Assembly: GCA_963971285.1 (NCBI GenBank)
Contig: OZ020262.1
Location: 5,303,036 to 5,367,035 of the forward strand
DNA length: 64,000 bases
Origin: Astropecten irregularis
Taxonomy: Eukaryota > Echinodermata > Asteroidea > Paxillosida > Astropectinidae
Direction: 5' to 3'
Within the stretch, counting starts at the first letter, position 1, and each line of letters opens with the position of its first letter. A program made the position numbers and the translations under genes. Below, in pieces: positions 1 through 10,814 of this stretch. The notes beneath the pieces were generated by a model. That model was not told the DNA's origin. It was given only the letters and a program-made list of their open reading frames with translations, and ran no database searches.

Positions 1-57
1 TACGATTTTCCAATGGAAGTGCCCCTTGCAATGGAAAAGTGGCCTAGCCCCTTTCAG
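1..57. repeat. Left half of a dispersed repeat split by the Harbinger insertion
   Basis: This flank (words ATGGAAAAGTGGCC and CCCTTTCAG) continues on the other side of the transposon at 8493 with CAGAACCAAATTC. An uninterrupted relative occurs at about 31461-31510, so the Harbinger element jumped into a copy of this repeat. The repeat itself is not identified. Confidence 0.7.
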
Positions 58-75
58 CAGCCGATTTCACAAAGC
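58..75 (+). repeat. Harbinger left terminal inverted repeat
   Basis: The sequence is CAGCCGATTTCACAAAGC. It pairs with the complement of 8475-8492, differing only at the fourth base (C against T). The CAG just outside (55-57) is one copy of the target duplication. Confidence 0.88.
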
Positions 76-78
76 GCT

Positions 79-260
79 ACGACGCCTCGTAGCTGTAGTT
101 GCGACGCGTGACACGTCGCAAGTCAAGACGCGTCTTAAATACCATTTCACCAAACATACGACGCGTCGCGCCACGTTGATCACGTCGCAAGCACCTTGAC
201 AACGGGCACTTTCACGTCGTATGTTAAGACGTGTGTGCGAGTCGTCTTAACTATATTACT
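79..260. repeat. Left subterminal ACGCGTCG-type repeat cluster
   Basis: CpG-rich words of the form GACGCGTCG, ACGTCGCAAG and AAGACGCGTC recur in both orientations. The right end (8385-8470) has the matching cluster, and both ends share ATTTCACCAAACA followed by such a word. In Harbinger elements subterminal motifs are candidate binding sites for the Myb-like protein or the transposase. Binding here is inferred. Confidence 0.65.
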
Positions 261-279
261 GCTGTGTTAAGAATGGCGC

Positions 280-370
280 TTATCACGCGCGGATCCAGGG
301 GTGGGCCGCGGGGGCACGTGCCCCCCGGTCAAATTTGACGAGGAAATAAATTGTGCCCCCGGTAAAATTT
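280..370. repeat. Short GC-rich dispersed repeat fragment
   Basis: The motif GGATCC...GGGGGCACGTGCCCCCCGG is echoed by GGGCACGTGCC near 42960 and by CCCCCCGTCTTGAAAAATCC near 1675, next to GGATCCGCCCC. These look like ends of one dispersed family, inserted inside the Harbinger 5' region. No coding capacity is seen. Confidence 0.4.
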
Positions 371-924
371 TACGAAATAAAAAATAAAAGGAGAAAGAAG
401 GAGCAGAAAATCATCATTCTTCAGTTCATTCTGTCGGCCACACAAAGAAAAGCTGACAACAGGCAAATGTCTCGGCTCGCCTTTTTGCCAGTGCGCACGG
501 TAACAAAAACTCATTTTCACTGTACACAGACGTGGTGGATTTAACACAAGCACGCGTACGGTACGGATGGGCGGCACAGTCCGATCCTCCCTATCTTGTC
601 TATCACTTTATAAGCAGTGATCCCAACAATTAGGGGCCTCGGCCTACTTGTATTTTCCTTCCTCTAGTCCATGATAACGCTTAGTAACTAACAATCACTT
701 AAAAACTCCACTAAATAAATGGACACTGTTCTTACTAACTTTTGAAAGGAAGTCCGGCCGAGACTTCGTTCTGGACGACCGTGACTGCGATTTCAGTGTC
801 ATGCACAAAAAGGAACATGTCTCGTCGTTGTCTGGATTTCATTTAGATTTTCGTGGAAATTCTATGTTTATTGAAAAGCAGTTCATTTGAAATGAAACAT
901 TTTCAAAGTGTCGATTACACAGCT

Positions 925-1070
925 TTGTACGGAAGCCCATTAGTGCCAGATGAATATATTTATTTGACATCGGGTGTGAATACTATCACATTTCGCGGTT
1001 GCGTAAAAACATTTCTTGCCTGGGGTGTGAATGTTTTTTGTAGCGGCCGCCAGATAACTGGTACAAAAAA
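925..1070. repeat. Dispersed repeat, also present at 47595-47755
   Basis: TGTACGGAAGCCCATTAGTG and the AT-rich stretch after it match the complement of 47595-47755. That stretch has GGCACTAACGGGCTTCCG followed by similar GTGAATG and TTTTTTCGC words. It is a non-coding family fragment in the leader of the transposase gene. Confidence 0.5.
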
Positions 1071-1259
1071 ATTGGCCGTGTTTCTTCAAAACGGGTGCAA
1101 CTCATGGCTTTATAATATATTTGTTTCATATTTCTTAATATTGTTCAAAGAAATTTTATGGCGGAATGATTATTTCCTTTTGATCCTTCGTCTAAATGAA
1201 AACTGTATGAAAACAAATTTGCAATCCCAAAATATAAAAATACTTTGGTTAAATGTCTC

Positions 1260-1500
1260 TAAAATCCTAAATTAAAAATGAAAAGAAAAAATTCCACCCT
1301 ATTTTCATGGCACAAAAAAAGCCCAGAAATACTCTAGAATTCATCAGAGAACATCTAATATCCACAAAATTTTCCGGGGCCCTTAAGCGGGCCCCGCACC
1401 CCACGCCGTGGCTTCGCAATGTTTTTCTTTTTAAACATCCCCTTGGAAAAATCCTGCGTACGCCACTGCCCCCCTTTATGACACGCATAATAAATATTAT
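1260..1500. repeat. Dispersed repeat sharing a GGGGCCCTTAAGCGGGCCCC hairpin with 24.3 kb
   Basis: A short GC hairpin followed by ACCCCACGCCGT recurs at 24383-24415. The preceding TCTAGAAT...CACAGAGCATCTA-like words are also shared. I read this as a non-autonomous or truncated element. The open frame across it is not a gene. Confidence 0.5.
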
Positions 1501-1711
1501 GTCATGACAGTTATTAGTGCTTCAAAGCTAGAATATATCGTCAAACCACAACCGATAGGATACCACTGCAATTTTTTTACAAAACATGTATGTGTAGGCC
1601 TACATTTTGATCTTCGTATACATGTACCATAGAGCTAGGGAAAATTGACATTCAGAGGTTTCACTTTGAGTGTGCCCCCCGTCTTGAAAAATCCTGGATC
1701 CGCCCCTGCTT

Positions 1712-4652
1712 ATGCTACTAGCAGATCGAGAAGCGAGACGAGCCATCAGAAGAGAGCGGATTTTCAGAGACAGACGCAATCCTTTAGACAATTTAAGTGA
1801 CAGCGAAATTTATCAAAGATATCGTTTCACGAGAGAGGGGATTTTCAATTTAGTGGATCGAGTGGAAAATAGACTTCAACATAATACACAGGTAAAAATA
1901 GTAGGCCCTATGGCCATACAAAGGCCTAGTTATATTTTTGTTTTTTTTTTGGGGGGGGTCTAAAATTGTATCGCTATAATAACCAAAGCAATGTAAATTT
2001 TACTGAACAAGTTTGCGTAGGCCTAATAAATTGTTTCCCCAGGAAATTGTTGGTCATCATTAGCATAAACGCGCGCTATTGGTTGGATTCACGCATGGTG
2101 AATAATTCATGATAATCATTCAACTTACAGCCGTGAGGTCTATGGTCTATCTACTATCATACACCACGCGTGTGCTCTGCTGTGAATATTAAATTCACCA
2201 TGCGTGGATAAAATCCAACCAATAGCGCGCGTTTATGCTAATACACGGCCAACAATTTCCAGGGGAAAAAAATACGCCACCGGCCTGCACGGCTGGCGAA
2301 CAACTACTATACATTACGATGGTAAAGCAACAAGACTACGTAACATGGGTCCTAGCTATAGGCTACAGATCAGTTTCTTCATTCATGCCAGTTGCTTTTA
2401 ATTTTTGTGACTGTAACTTTTGGGAACAAACCCAACATTCAATTAAAGGTAAAACTGCGTGAATGATAAGGTTTCTTTTAAAGGTAATATCATACTTTGG
2501 TTTTTATCAAAGAAATACAGATTCATGGGCAAAAATATCAAAAAAGATACAGTAACAGTCATCTGTGAAAATTTCAGTTCCATACGGTGCCCACTTTTCG
2601 AGAAAACAGTGAAAAACAGCCACTGTATTTCTTAAGCCTTTTCTCTTTTATTTTTGATCTTTTAAAAGATCAAAAAGATTTTCGGTCGTTGTTTGACTAA
2701 TTTCTGGATAAATACACCATTTCAGGTGGAATAATTTTAACGGTAGGTTTCTACTAGCATCATATTCATATCCTGAAAGTTATACGTAAATCTGTGAACA
2801 TTTCTGTTTTGGTCTCTTACCAAAGTATGATACTACCTTTAAAATATTTTACAGTTTTTAAATAACATCAGATTAGACTTTAAATTCCTTAAACCACACA
2901 AACCGGACGTAAAGTTCATTAGGTACATGTTAAAATACAGTATGACGACATCAACAATACAAACCAAATTGCAAGCCTTTGGTTTCAAACAGACAGTAGT
3001 CTTTTTTAATAACATTTGTATATTTGCACAATGCTTTTCATAAATGCTCATTTAGGGAACCCACAGTGGGAAAAACCATTAAAAATTCGAAGTGCAAATT
3101 TGTCCCACAAAGATGGTTAGCAATTATACTCTACTAGCTGATTGAATGGGAAGTTCAAGTTTGTGAAGAAAATTTCAGTGGGTAAAATAATTTACACTAT
3201 AGAGCAGCTGTAATAATGCATGCAATTAAGTAATAATGTTCCTATTGCACATATCCTTTAAAGATTATCTAGCAATTATTTGGAAAGTTTACAAAACCTC
3301 TGAAAGGCGTTGAGGGTAGTAAAAATATTTTTGAAAAATTCACATTTTACATAAAATTGTTATTATTAAAATTCATTTCTGCTATTATTTTCAGCGCAAC
3401 AATCCAATCCCTGCTTATCTTCAAGTATTGGCAACACTGCGATTCTTGGCAACAAGTTCATTTTATACTGTCCATGGAGACCTACATGACATAAGTGTCC
3501 CATCAGTGTGTCGTATTGTACACCGAGTGGCACGCACTATATCAACACTGGCACCAACAGTCATCAGATTCCCCACCCATCCCCAGGAAGAACAGCGGAT
3601 TAAACATGAGTTTTTCCAGCTTGCTGGATTTCCCAATGTGGTTGGTGCACTCGACTGTACACATGTTCGGTTGTATGGGGCTCCACTCGGAGAAAACGAG
3701 CACCTCTTTGTAAACCGGAAGGGCTTCCACAGCATAAATGTGCAGGCCATCTGTGATGCAAACTACAGAATAACAAATGTTGTAGCAAGATGGCCCGGAA
3801 GCACACATGATAGTGCCATCATCCATGGAAGCATCATTGCAGACAGATTTGACACTGGGCAGTAAGTGAACATTCCTTCGAATCTGAAAATATCAAGAAG
3901 ATAATGCATACCTATTATTGTTAATTCTATTTTTTCTTTAACAATAAAGCTGTACCACATGTACATAATTATAAGCTGATGTATAATTTTCTCTAATTAC
4001 ATTCAGACTGAATGGACTTCTGGTGGGTGACAGCGGCTATGCACTGCGACCATGGCTTATGACCCCTATCCCACAGCCAGCTACAAATGCTGAAAGAAGT
4101 TACAACAGGTAACAATAATGTATTTACCACATTTCTCATGGTATTCTGCAAAACATTGACAATGCATGTGTACAGAGTAACCCATGGTTCGCCTTTCCAA
4201 AGCAACAGGAACCAAATTTCATATAAATTTAACTCCCTTTTGAAAAAAAACCAAGACCTCTTGTTTTTTTTTGGTTGGGGAGGGGGGGGGGGGGTTGTTA
4301 CACATAAAATGTTGTCCTAAATACATGTATGGGTTAACATGTGTGGGTACATTTATTGTTTTCTTACATTAATAGGAGCCACAGAAGGACCCGTGTTGTC
4401 ATCGAGCAAACATTCGGTCAACTGAAGAGGAAGTTTCCCTGTCTCTCCCAAGGGTTGCGAGTGGCACCGGAGAAGGCATGTGTGATCATCAAGGCCTGCT
4501 GTGTCCTCTTCAACCTGTCCAAAATGTTGGGTCAGCCAGATCTTGAAGATGAATGTGATGGTGAGGTTGAAGATGACGATGACAACCCATATGATGGTCA
4601 CGTGGCAGATGGTCGCATCCAACGCAACACAATCGTTAATACGTTCTTTTAG
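1712..4652 (+). CDS. Harbinger DDE transposase (HARBI1-like), 341 residues in 4 exons
   Basis: This nuclease/integrase would cut and paste the surrounding element. Exons read as 1712-1891, 3395-3861, 4007-4108 and 4376-4652, all with GT-AG introns and matching phases. The length is close to vertebrate HARBI1 (about 350). Family landmarks appear in order: an N-terminal LDNLSDSEIY-like segment, FPNVVGALDCTHV (first catalytic Asp), VNRKGFHSINVQAICD, ARWPGSTHDSAI, LLVGDSGYALRPWLMTP (second Asp), RVVIEQTFGQLKRKF (catalytic Glu), and a C-terminal IQRNTIVNTFF tail like that of HARBI1. All three DDE residues are present and no stop or frameshift is seen. The start at 1712 is the first Met in frame. 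A GC-rich repeat piece abuts it upstream, so a different leader is possible. Intron 1 (1892-3394) holds two MITEs. Confidence 0.88.
2037..2267. mobile_element. MITE with about 65-bp inverted repeats, in transposase intron 1
   Basis: CCCCAGGAAATTGTTGG...AACGCGCGCTATTGGTTGG at the left is mirrored by CCAACCAATAGCGCGCG...CAACAATTTCCAGGGG at the right, around a short unrelated centre. It has no coding capacity. It is nested inside the Harbinger element. Confidence 0.8.
2477..2844. mobile_element. MITE family A copy (about 370 bp; ends AAAGGTARTATCATACTTTG)
   Basis: The ends are complementary: AAAGGTAATATCATACTTTG against CAAAGTATGATACTACCTTT. Internal landmarks are ACAGATTCATGGGCAAAAAT, CAGTCATCTGTGAAAATTTC, the palindrome TTTTAAAAGATCAAAA and GATAAATACACCATTTC. 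Other copies or pieces lie at 14213, 15448, 27026, 30536, 32135, 32902, 45109, 50404 and 52741. It is non-coding and nested in the transposase intron. Confidence 0.85.
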
Positions 4653-4742
4653 ATCTGTATAGAGAAATATTTTGAAAACATAAAAATGTGGTTATCATTA
4701 TGTACTTCACGCTAATACGAAAACTATAAAAAACTAAAAAAG

Positions 4743-4955
4743 AGGTAGGTTTGTGGTGACACCATGTAATCTCTTCTGTGAGAGTGTGTGGTTCTGAGAA
4801 GAACTGTTGGTATTATCTCGACATTCCAAACAGTGTGCACTCTCCTGAGGACGAACAGAGCGCACTGTTCGGAACGTCGAGATAATACCTACGGTTCTTC
4901 TCAGAACCACACACTCTCACAGAAGAGATTACATGGTGTCACCACAAACCTACCT
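4743..4955. mobile_element. About 210-bp near-perfect palindromic element (hairpin MITE)
   Basis: AGGTAGGTTTGTGGTGACAC...GAGATAATACC reads back as its own complement, with a short loop near 4838-4855. It sits between the convergent transposase and Myb-like genes, 90 bp after the transposase stop. A transcript through it would fold into a long hairpin. Confidence 0.8.
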
Positions 4956-5111
4956 TCTTTTAGTACTTCCACCATGCATAGCTTCAAGCCTTATTTAAGA
5001 AAACTATCGGTATACCATAATATAAATACAATAAGCCCTCCCCCCCCCAAAAAAAATGCTGATTTCATTGCTTCCATAGGTCAATGGGTTATACTACATG
5101 TACATAATTTG

Positions 5112-5345
5112 CATAAATAATTTATTTATGCAAATTATTTATTGCCCTTCACCGACGAAGATCAGCACTACGGTAAGGTCAGTGCTTTTTGAGTGCACAT
5201 GACAAAATAATGCGCTGCCACAGGTGGAAGGTCATGGGTCCAAATCCCACCCGAGCAAGCGCATGATTTTTTCCTGTGCACTTAAAAAGCAAAAGTGTAG
5301 TGCTCATATATGTCGGTGAAGGGTAATAAATAATTTGCATAATTC
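5112..5345. mobile_element. Palindromic element with ATGCAAATTATTTATTGCCC ends and a tRNA-like core
   Basis: Left ATGCAAATTATTTATTGCCC TTCACCGAC pairs with right GTCGGTGAAGGGTAATAAAT. The middle has GGGTCCAAATCCC, similar to a tRNA B box, but without a convincing full tRNA fold. It lies between the two Harbinger genes. Confidence 0.7.
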
Positions 5346-5969
5346 TATCCCCGCGATGAAAAAAATACTAATAACAAGGGTTAAAATTTGTTTTTTCAAT
5401 GGGAACTGACATATAAGTGGGATGTTTTTAGATACGTTATATGGACGAAACTAGTAACTTATGATGGGCTGGGATGATAGGGGTTTAAAGACAATTAAGA
5501 ACTCCCATGTAATAATAACACATTTAATCTTTCTCAATTTGTTTCATTAATTTCAAATATGAAATGTCTCATTTATTTCTTGCTTCACATTTCAGTTGGG
5601 TAAAAACCAATAACAAATATTAGAACTGTAGTATAAATTACTTTTTAAGAACATGTTATACATAATACAATTAAAAATGATTTATTGGCTTAGATTCTGA
5701 ACAACTTGATATATTTACATCACTAAAACAAGAAGTATGAATTATGTTAATCTGTGTGGTGAAAGAAGCAAATATACAATAATTAAATCCATGTCACCCT
5801 TTAATCATTGAGTCAGATATAGTACAGGCAGTGCATCTTTTAATCAAAATCAGGATGAAATTATTTTTGATTTAAAAATTCTTTAGAAATTACACTGAAA
5901 ATATTTGCTCAATGCAGCTTGACCCTTAAGATTGTGATTAGACTTTTGTTTGAATCATAAAATAATTAT
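5346..5969. other. AT-rich spacer between the convergent Harbinger genes
   Basis: No gene or clear repeat is seen. This stretch probably holds the 3' ends of the two convergent transcripts. Confidence 0.5.
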
Positions 5970-7943
5970 TTAACTATTAATTTCGGCCTCCTCCTGAACG
6001 ACTGTCTGCACTGTCAGACCATGCTTCTCGAGAGTGAAGCCAAGAAACAGCTGCAAGTTTTGGCTAAGAGAACTCAAAGAAGATGCCATCTGCCTCGAAA
6101 CTTGCAGTTGTTCCTTGGCTACTTGTAGTCGCTCACGCTCAACAAGCAATCGTTCCCTCTCGACAAGCATGATTGTCTCATTGCTGCCACTGCCATGTTT
6201 ATTAGTTGAACTTGAGGTGCTGGCACTTTCAGTTGGCAGTGCTGAAGACATCTCTTCGGCTGGTTTACCACCAGTAGGCCCTGTCACTGTCACTTCCTCC
6301 AAGTTGATGCATTCATCGGCACAGCTGACTGCTGCAACAAAAGAATTGCAACAAAAATAATTAAATTCAGCCTTAACCAGGATTGAAACGTCAGACCCTC
6401 CTAACTGCAAGCATTTTATTGAGGCATTATTTTGGTCGATGAGCATTGAGCAAGTTTGCAGGCATTGCAGGAGTTTATTAGGGGCCTAGTTGTATTATAT
6501 TAATTCTTGTATATACATGTAAATAGACAAATAAAAAGGGCTTTTACATCTTTTTTTTCACTCAATTTGACATTGTCTTGCTCATAAATCTGTGAAGTAC
6601 ATATGTTAACCGCTCAAAATTTACCTTTGGCAACATAGTCCATCATAAAGTCTTCCTCTACAAGAGACTGGGTATCTTCATTCATGAGGATGTCTTCCAT
6701 AGATGAGCAAGGATCAGTCTCCCCATCATCCTGGCTAACAATGCCATCTTTAGCCATTGGTTGTAAGGCATCCAGTACAACCTCCAATGTTTTGTTTGTA
6801 GCTGGCCTCTCACCTCCCCCTGTCAGACATGTCAGACAAGAGAATAAAATGCGGATCTAGTTAGAGTGCATGAGTCAACATAAGTGCTGGGATTTTTATC
6901 CGGTTATAGGTTAACCGAACCAGATTTAATTATCTGAATACAATTTTCCTTTGCTTTTCACATACTGGATCTAAAAAAAACCATTGTATCCCCTGTATGT
7001 GCTTAATCTTAATGCTTGATATAAAAAAAAAAAGGAAAAAGCATTCCGAAAGCGACGATCACATTGAAGAAGACGTATAGGCCTTCCATAAATTGCTCAT
7101 GTCATGCATGTCGCACATGATTACATAGGTTAACTACAATAATATAGAACTGTTCTAACTTGGATAATGTTTGTGGTTATTTTTTGGATAATGTTTAATA
7201 CAAATCTGCAGTGAATTGTTTTGGGGGGCATTGACATTGACATTGCTATGGAAAGTCAATATACCCTGGACGTCAGTGTACTTGGCTATAAAAAGGATAG
7301 GGCCTACATGTAACCGATGATGACGTCCAACCTGGGTTAGACCATTAACACATTAGGCCCTACATAAAATTAGCCTACTAGCCAAGTAGTCCCTGAGGGC
7401 ATTAGTGTCTTTTTTTACGCCACCCATATTATTTTCAGTAGGCTTATTTATTTGGGTAAGAAACTGGGTTTTTCCACAAAAATATTGTTGAAATATGTTA
7501 ATTTTAGGGTTTACAGGACCATTGAATAAATTTGCTTTAAATAACTTAAGTAACAAATCTCATTTTTTAACAGAAGCTAAATAAATACTGAAAATAATTT
7601 GGGTGGCGTAAAAGACACTAACCCCTATCTGAGCATATGCCTAGGCTATATCAAATTGGAAATAATTACCGGTTCTGTGCATATCCCTGTGATATGCCCT
7701 TGCCTTGCTGGCTACATCTTGCCACTTTTTCCTGACACGGTCATGATGTCTTAGCCGGCCACCACCCTCCATTAAGGTCACAGCTGCCTGCTTCCAGTAG
7801 TGACGCTTCACCTTCTCTACATTTGCTTTTTTTCCTCTAGTTGATGTCCCGAACAGATGGTGTGAGTTCTTCTGAACAAACTGGCACAATATCGCAACCT
7901 CCTCGTGTGACCAGTTAACTGCCCTCTCTTTCTTATCGGTCAT
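5970..7943 (-). CDS. Harbinger-associated Myb/SANT-like DNA-binding protein, 276 residues in 3 exons
   Basis: In Harbinger elements this second protein helps the transposase enter the nucleus and bind element ends. Exons on the - strand are 7943-7670, 6819-6625 and 6331-5970, with consistent phases and GT-AG borders. Residues 8-90 form the Myb/SANT-like domain: VNWSHEEVAILCQFV, a basic KVKRHYWKQAA segment, and DRVRKKWQDVASKAR. The middle exon is acidic. The last exon has a Ser/Thr-rich linker, then a coiled-coil-like repeat built on LVERERLLVERERLQVAKEQ, and ends EEAEINS. This layout resembles the NAIF1/MSANTD type of Harbinger partner. The Met at 7943 (MTDKKERAVN) is preferred over one 47 codons upstream because the domain follows it directly. 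Confidence 0.85.
6332..6624 (-). other. Intron 2 of the Myb-like gene
   Basis: AT-rich sequence bounded by a GT donor (GTAAATTTTGAG in gene sense) and a TTGCAG acceptor. I see no element in it. Confidence 0.6.
6820..7669 (-). other. Intron 1 of the Myb-like gene
   Basis: The intron runs from GTAATTATTTCC to ATGTCTGACAG in gene sense. It contains a short poly-A tract and two TACGCCACCC-like words (near 7420 and 7605, opposite orientations) that may bound a small element of about 200 bp. Nothing is coding. Confidence 0.5.
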
Positions 7944-8384
7944 TATGATTATTCGCCGCCTTTCTTCGCCGTAAGGCGTAAAGTAGCCTACGTACGTAAT
8001 GTACACACGATGTAGGCCTACGTTGTGTAATTTAGACCGTGTATAAATTTCTCTTACTCTGCAATTGATTTCTATTTTCCCCACTCGTTTATTTCTTCGT
8101 TCAAATATGTCTACGACTCACTGAGACAAAATTGGGAAGATTTTACTCTCATAGCAACCAATTACTTACCAAAGCAGACGACATCGCAGTTTCCAGAAAG
8201 TTGGCCGTCATTCTTCTTCCAATCATCAACTTCTTTCTTGTAAGGCGCGCGTGTCCGACGGCTATTACTTGACCCGATACATTGAAGCAGGAAACAGTCA
8301 CAGAAGCATACAAAATTAGGCTCGAGCAAAAACTATAAGTGAATGTAATTGGATATTCTACGCATCGCCCCTACGATGTGTTTG

Positions 8385-8470
8385 GTGAAATGAATCGCAG
8401 GACGCGTCGTAGCTGCGACGCGTCGCAGAGATGCGATGCGTCTTAACTCTGCGACGCCTCGTAAGTTAAG
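8385..8470. repeat. Right subterminal GACGCGTCG repeat cluster
   Basis: CGACGCGTCGCAG and related words match the left-end cluster. ATGTGTTTGGTGAAATG here is the complement of the left CATTTCACCAAACATAC. They lie just inside the right inverted repeat. Confidence 0.65.
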
Positions 8471-8474
8471 AAGA

Positions 8475-8492
8475 GCTTTGTGAAATCGACTG
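8475..8492 (-). repeat. Harbinger right terminal inverted repeat
   Basis: GCTTTGTGAAATCGACTG, the complement of the left end apart from one base. The CAG target duplication follows at 8493-8495. Confidence 0.88.
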
Positions 8493-9640
8493 CAGAACCA
8501 AATTCCAGGCCTGACGTACATTTAACAACTGGTTATATTGGTGTATGGTACAAACAAACAAACAAATAAACATTTTTTGTGACATCCATGGAAATGTCTT
8601 ATGACCTTTACAATATAGCATGATTGATTTGAGAAATTGCACAGAGGCATGCTAGTGGATCACACCTATAGAAAAATGGAACAATCCCCACGGATAAAAT
8701 AATGTTGAGGGTATTTAAGACCCCATGTAACATTCTAAAATGAATGATACATGTAAACATGGCTATCATCAAATGAAATGCAAGCAACATGCATTAGAGG
8801 GGAGATTTGAGTAGGTTGAGCGTTTTGATTAAGGGGCATTTATGAAACGGAGGCTCAGGCTCCGTTTTCATGTATCCATTCCGAAATAACGGGTAACAAA
8901 GTAAAGGCTTTTGGCAGCAATTCGTGTAGATTCTCTGGTTTGAAAAGGAAAGCAGAGCTTCAGCTTCAATGAAAAACCACAACCTATTATTTTTAGCATG
9001 GATGACAGAGCTGAAGCCTAAGCCTAAGCCTTAGCCTAAGCCTGAGCCTGAGCCCGAGCCTTAGGCTCCATAAACCCCCTATAACTGGCACATACATGTA
9101 GCCTTGGTCGATCCCACAAAACATGATGCTCATGCTCACAACAAGAGGGCGCTATAATATACTGAAACTGAAACTGAGCGGATCGTCAGAACCAAGACTA
9201 CTAGAACCAGTCCCCTCCACGATCAATCTTGTAAGGGTAACGAGGCGTAATTCCACCCCAGTTCACAACTTCAGTTAATTGATTGTTGCAACATTATTAT
9301 TTGTCATAAAATAATATCAGAAATATGTAAATCAATTCCATTCTTGTCTCCAGTAAATACAACTTCTGGTTTCTTGCCCTTTCATTTTTTTTTCCATCAG
9401 ATAACAAAACAATGGTTGACTACTTTGATGTGATTCATGCCATTTTTTAAAGAATATTCCCCATGGACATGAAGGGCCATATTAGGACCCAATCTCATAT
9501 TTTCAGGGGACAAATGCTTAGCTATTTCCATGTTCAGCAAGAAAGCTGCGGACTACCAGTCTCAAAGCAGTACAATCTGTATTAGATCTCGGCTGGTAAC
9601 CTGCATTTCTTAAGCATAACATTACTACTACTAATAATAA
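8493..9640. other. Intergenic stretch between Harbinger and the MO25 3' side
   Basis: It starts with the right half of the repeat split by Harbinger. It then holds an A/C-rich run near 8555, a short palindrome around GGAGGCTCAGGCTCCG (8850), a hexamer repeat at 9013-9066, and unremarkable AT-rich DNA. No gene is supported. Confidence 0.5.
9013..9066. repeat. AAGCCT/GAGCCT hexamer tandem repeat
   Basis: About nine imperfect six-base units (AAGCCT, TAGCCT, GAGCCT) in a row. It is a simple-sequence repeat. Its resemblance to TTAGGC telomere units is probably coincidental. Confidence 0.75.
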
Positions 9641-9654
9641 TAATTTGGGAGGCT

Positions 9655-9950
9655 GATCATCCTTGCTGGCAGCTTTGGTGCTTAATTGCGAAGGATGCGA
9701 CTACAACGTGATCGAGTTGACAGCGGCGCAATTGGCTGCCAGCAACATCAACCCATATATGATCACGGAGCACAGCCTGAGATCAAAAGTGTTTGATTTT
9801 TGTGGAGGGAGGAAAACCGGAGAACCTGGAGAAAAACCCACGTGGCATCGCACAACTCTACTCACATATGACCCAAGCCGGGATCGAACCCGGTCCACAT
9901 TGGTGAGAGGCGAGTGCCTAAAGCACTTGCCACCTATTACTTTGCTTACT
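9655..9950 (-). mobile_element. tRNA-derived SINE (family H), first copy
   Basis: Read on the - strand it starts with a tRNA-like head. GGGTTCGATCCCGG is a perfect polymerase III B box, and an A-box-like segment lies about 40 bp before it. The body contains TTTTCCTCCCTCCACAAAAA. A second copy at about 53440-53690 shares the head and body, with the same orientation. Confidence 0.8.
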
Positions 9951-10147
9951 GCTTAGCAAGGTTGAGCACTTAAGCAGCTTGCTTAAATGGAAGTCCAGTC
10001 CTTGAAAATGTTATGAAGTCCATATGGGGGATATGCATAAAATTAGATGAGCCATATCAACACAGTCAAGCATTGTTCACAGCACTCCGCAAATACATGT
10101 ATGGCCAAAACCAAAAGCTGAAAATCTTAACGTCACTCAAACAGCCG

Positions 10148-10430
10148 GGACCAAATTTCATGGAAATGTTACCGCTAGCAAAAATTCTTCGCTTACGGTA
10201 GCAGGCTTTTTTGGTTGCGGTTAGCATATTTCACAGAAGAGTTTTCTTTTTGGTAACGGTAAGCAAGAACTTTCTGCAGAATGCATATGACAGCGCGTTA
10301 GCAGAAAATAGTCACGGTTAACCAAGAAATTCTTCGCTAACCGAAATGTCTTGCTTACGGATTCCATGAAATTGATTTCACGTGTAGCAGTGCACGTACG
10401 CACAAAAATAGGCCGTAATGGACTCCATGA
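10148..10430. repeat. Element with CCAAATTTCATGGA-type ends and GCTTACGG internal repeats
   Basis: ACCAAATTTCATGGAAATG at the left and TCCATGAAATT at the right (about 10360 and 10420) frame several TTCTTCGCTTACGG and GGTAACGGTAAGC words in both orientations. This is probably a non-autonomous element of the same broad group as family C. Borders are uncertain. Confidence 0.45.
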
Positions 10431-10814
10431 AATTCCGTTTTGTTTTCAAAATAGCGTCTTAGTGCGGAGTGCTATCCAACCATGCATCCTTGCCTATGTA
10501 CAAGCTAGCAAAGTGCACTGAAGCATGCATGCATGCTCCATCTTATAAGACACAAAATCATACATACATCTTGGTTTTGTAGAAGAAACCTAGGATCTAA
10601 AACCTACTCTAGCCCCAACCATGGTATCAAGACTACACAGCTATACACTAAGTAGTAATGAATGCGACTCTTAGAAGCAACAGAGACACTGGATGAATGT
10701 ACATGAGCATGTCTTGATATACAGCAGCATACACCATGCATACACAATTTGACTGCTTAATAACCGACCATCAGATATCCAGCTCTGATTCAGCAGTGTA
10801 TATGTACTGTACAC

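Larger units (their letters stand above)
58..8492. mobile_element. PIF/Harbinger DNA transposon, two-gene, apparently complete
   Basis: This is an 8435-bp class II element. Its ends are near-perfect inverted repeats: CAGCCGATTTCACAAAGC at 58-75, and the complement at 8475-8492, with one mismatch in 18. They are flanked by the same trinucleotide CAG (55-57 and 8493-8495), a target duplication typical of Harbinger. Inside are a DDE transposase on the + strand (1712-4652) and a Myb/SANT-like partner on the - strand (7943-5970). In this superfamily both proteins are normally needed for movement. Both genes read open across plausible splice sites. Subterminal GACGCGTCG-type repeats lie inside both ends. 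Several smaller elements have since landed in introns and between the genes. Either the element is fairly recent, or it has been kept intact. Confidence 0.9.

Noticed and set aside
853..1275. 140-codon open frame before the transposase
   Set aside because: No family resemblance; it overlaps dispersed repeat pieces and low-complexity AT-rich DNA.
9013..9066. Interstitial telomere-like repeat
   Set aside because: The units are mixed AAGCCT/GAGCCT hexamers, not the TTAGGG expected in deuterostomes. Too short and impure.
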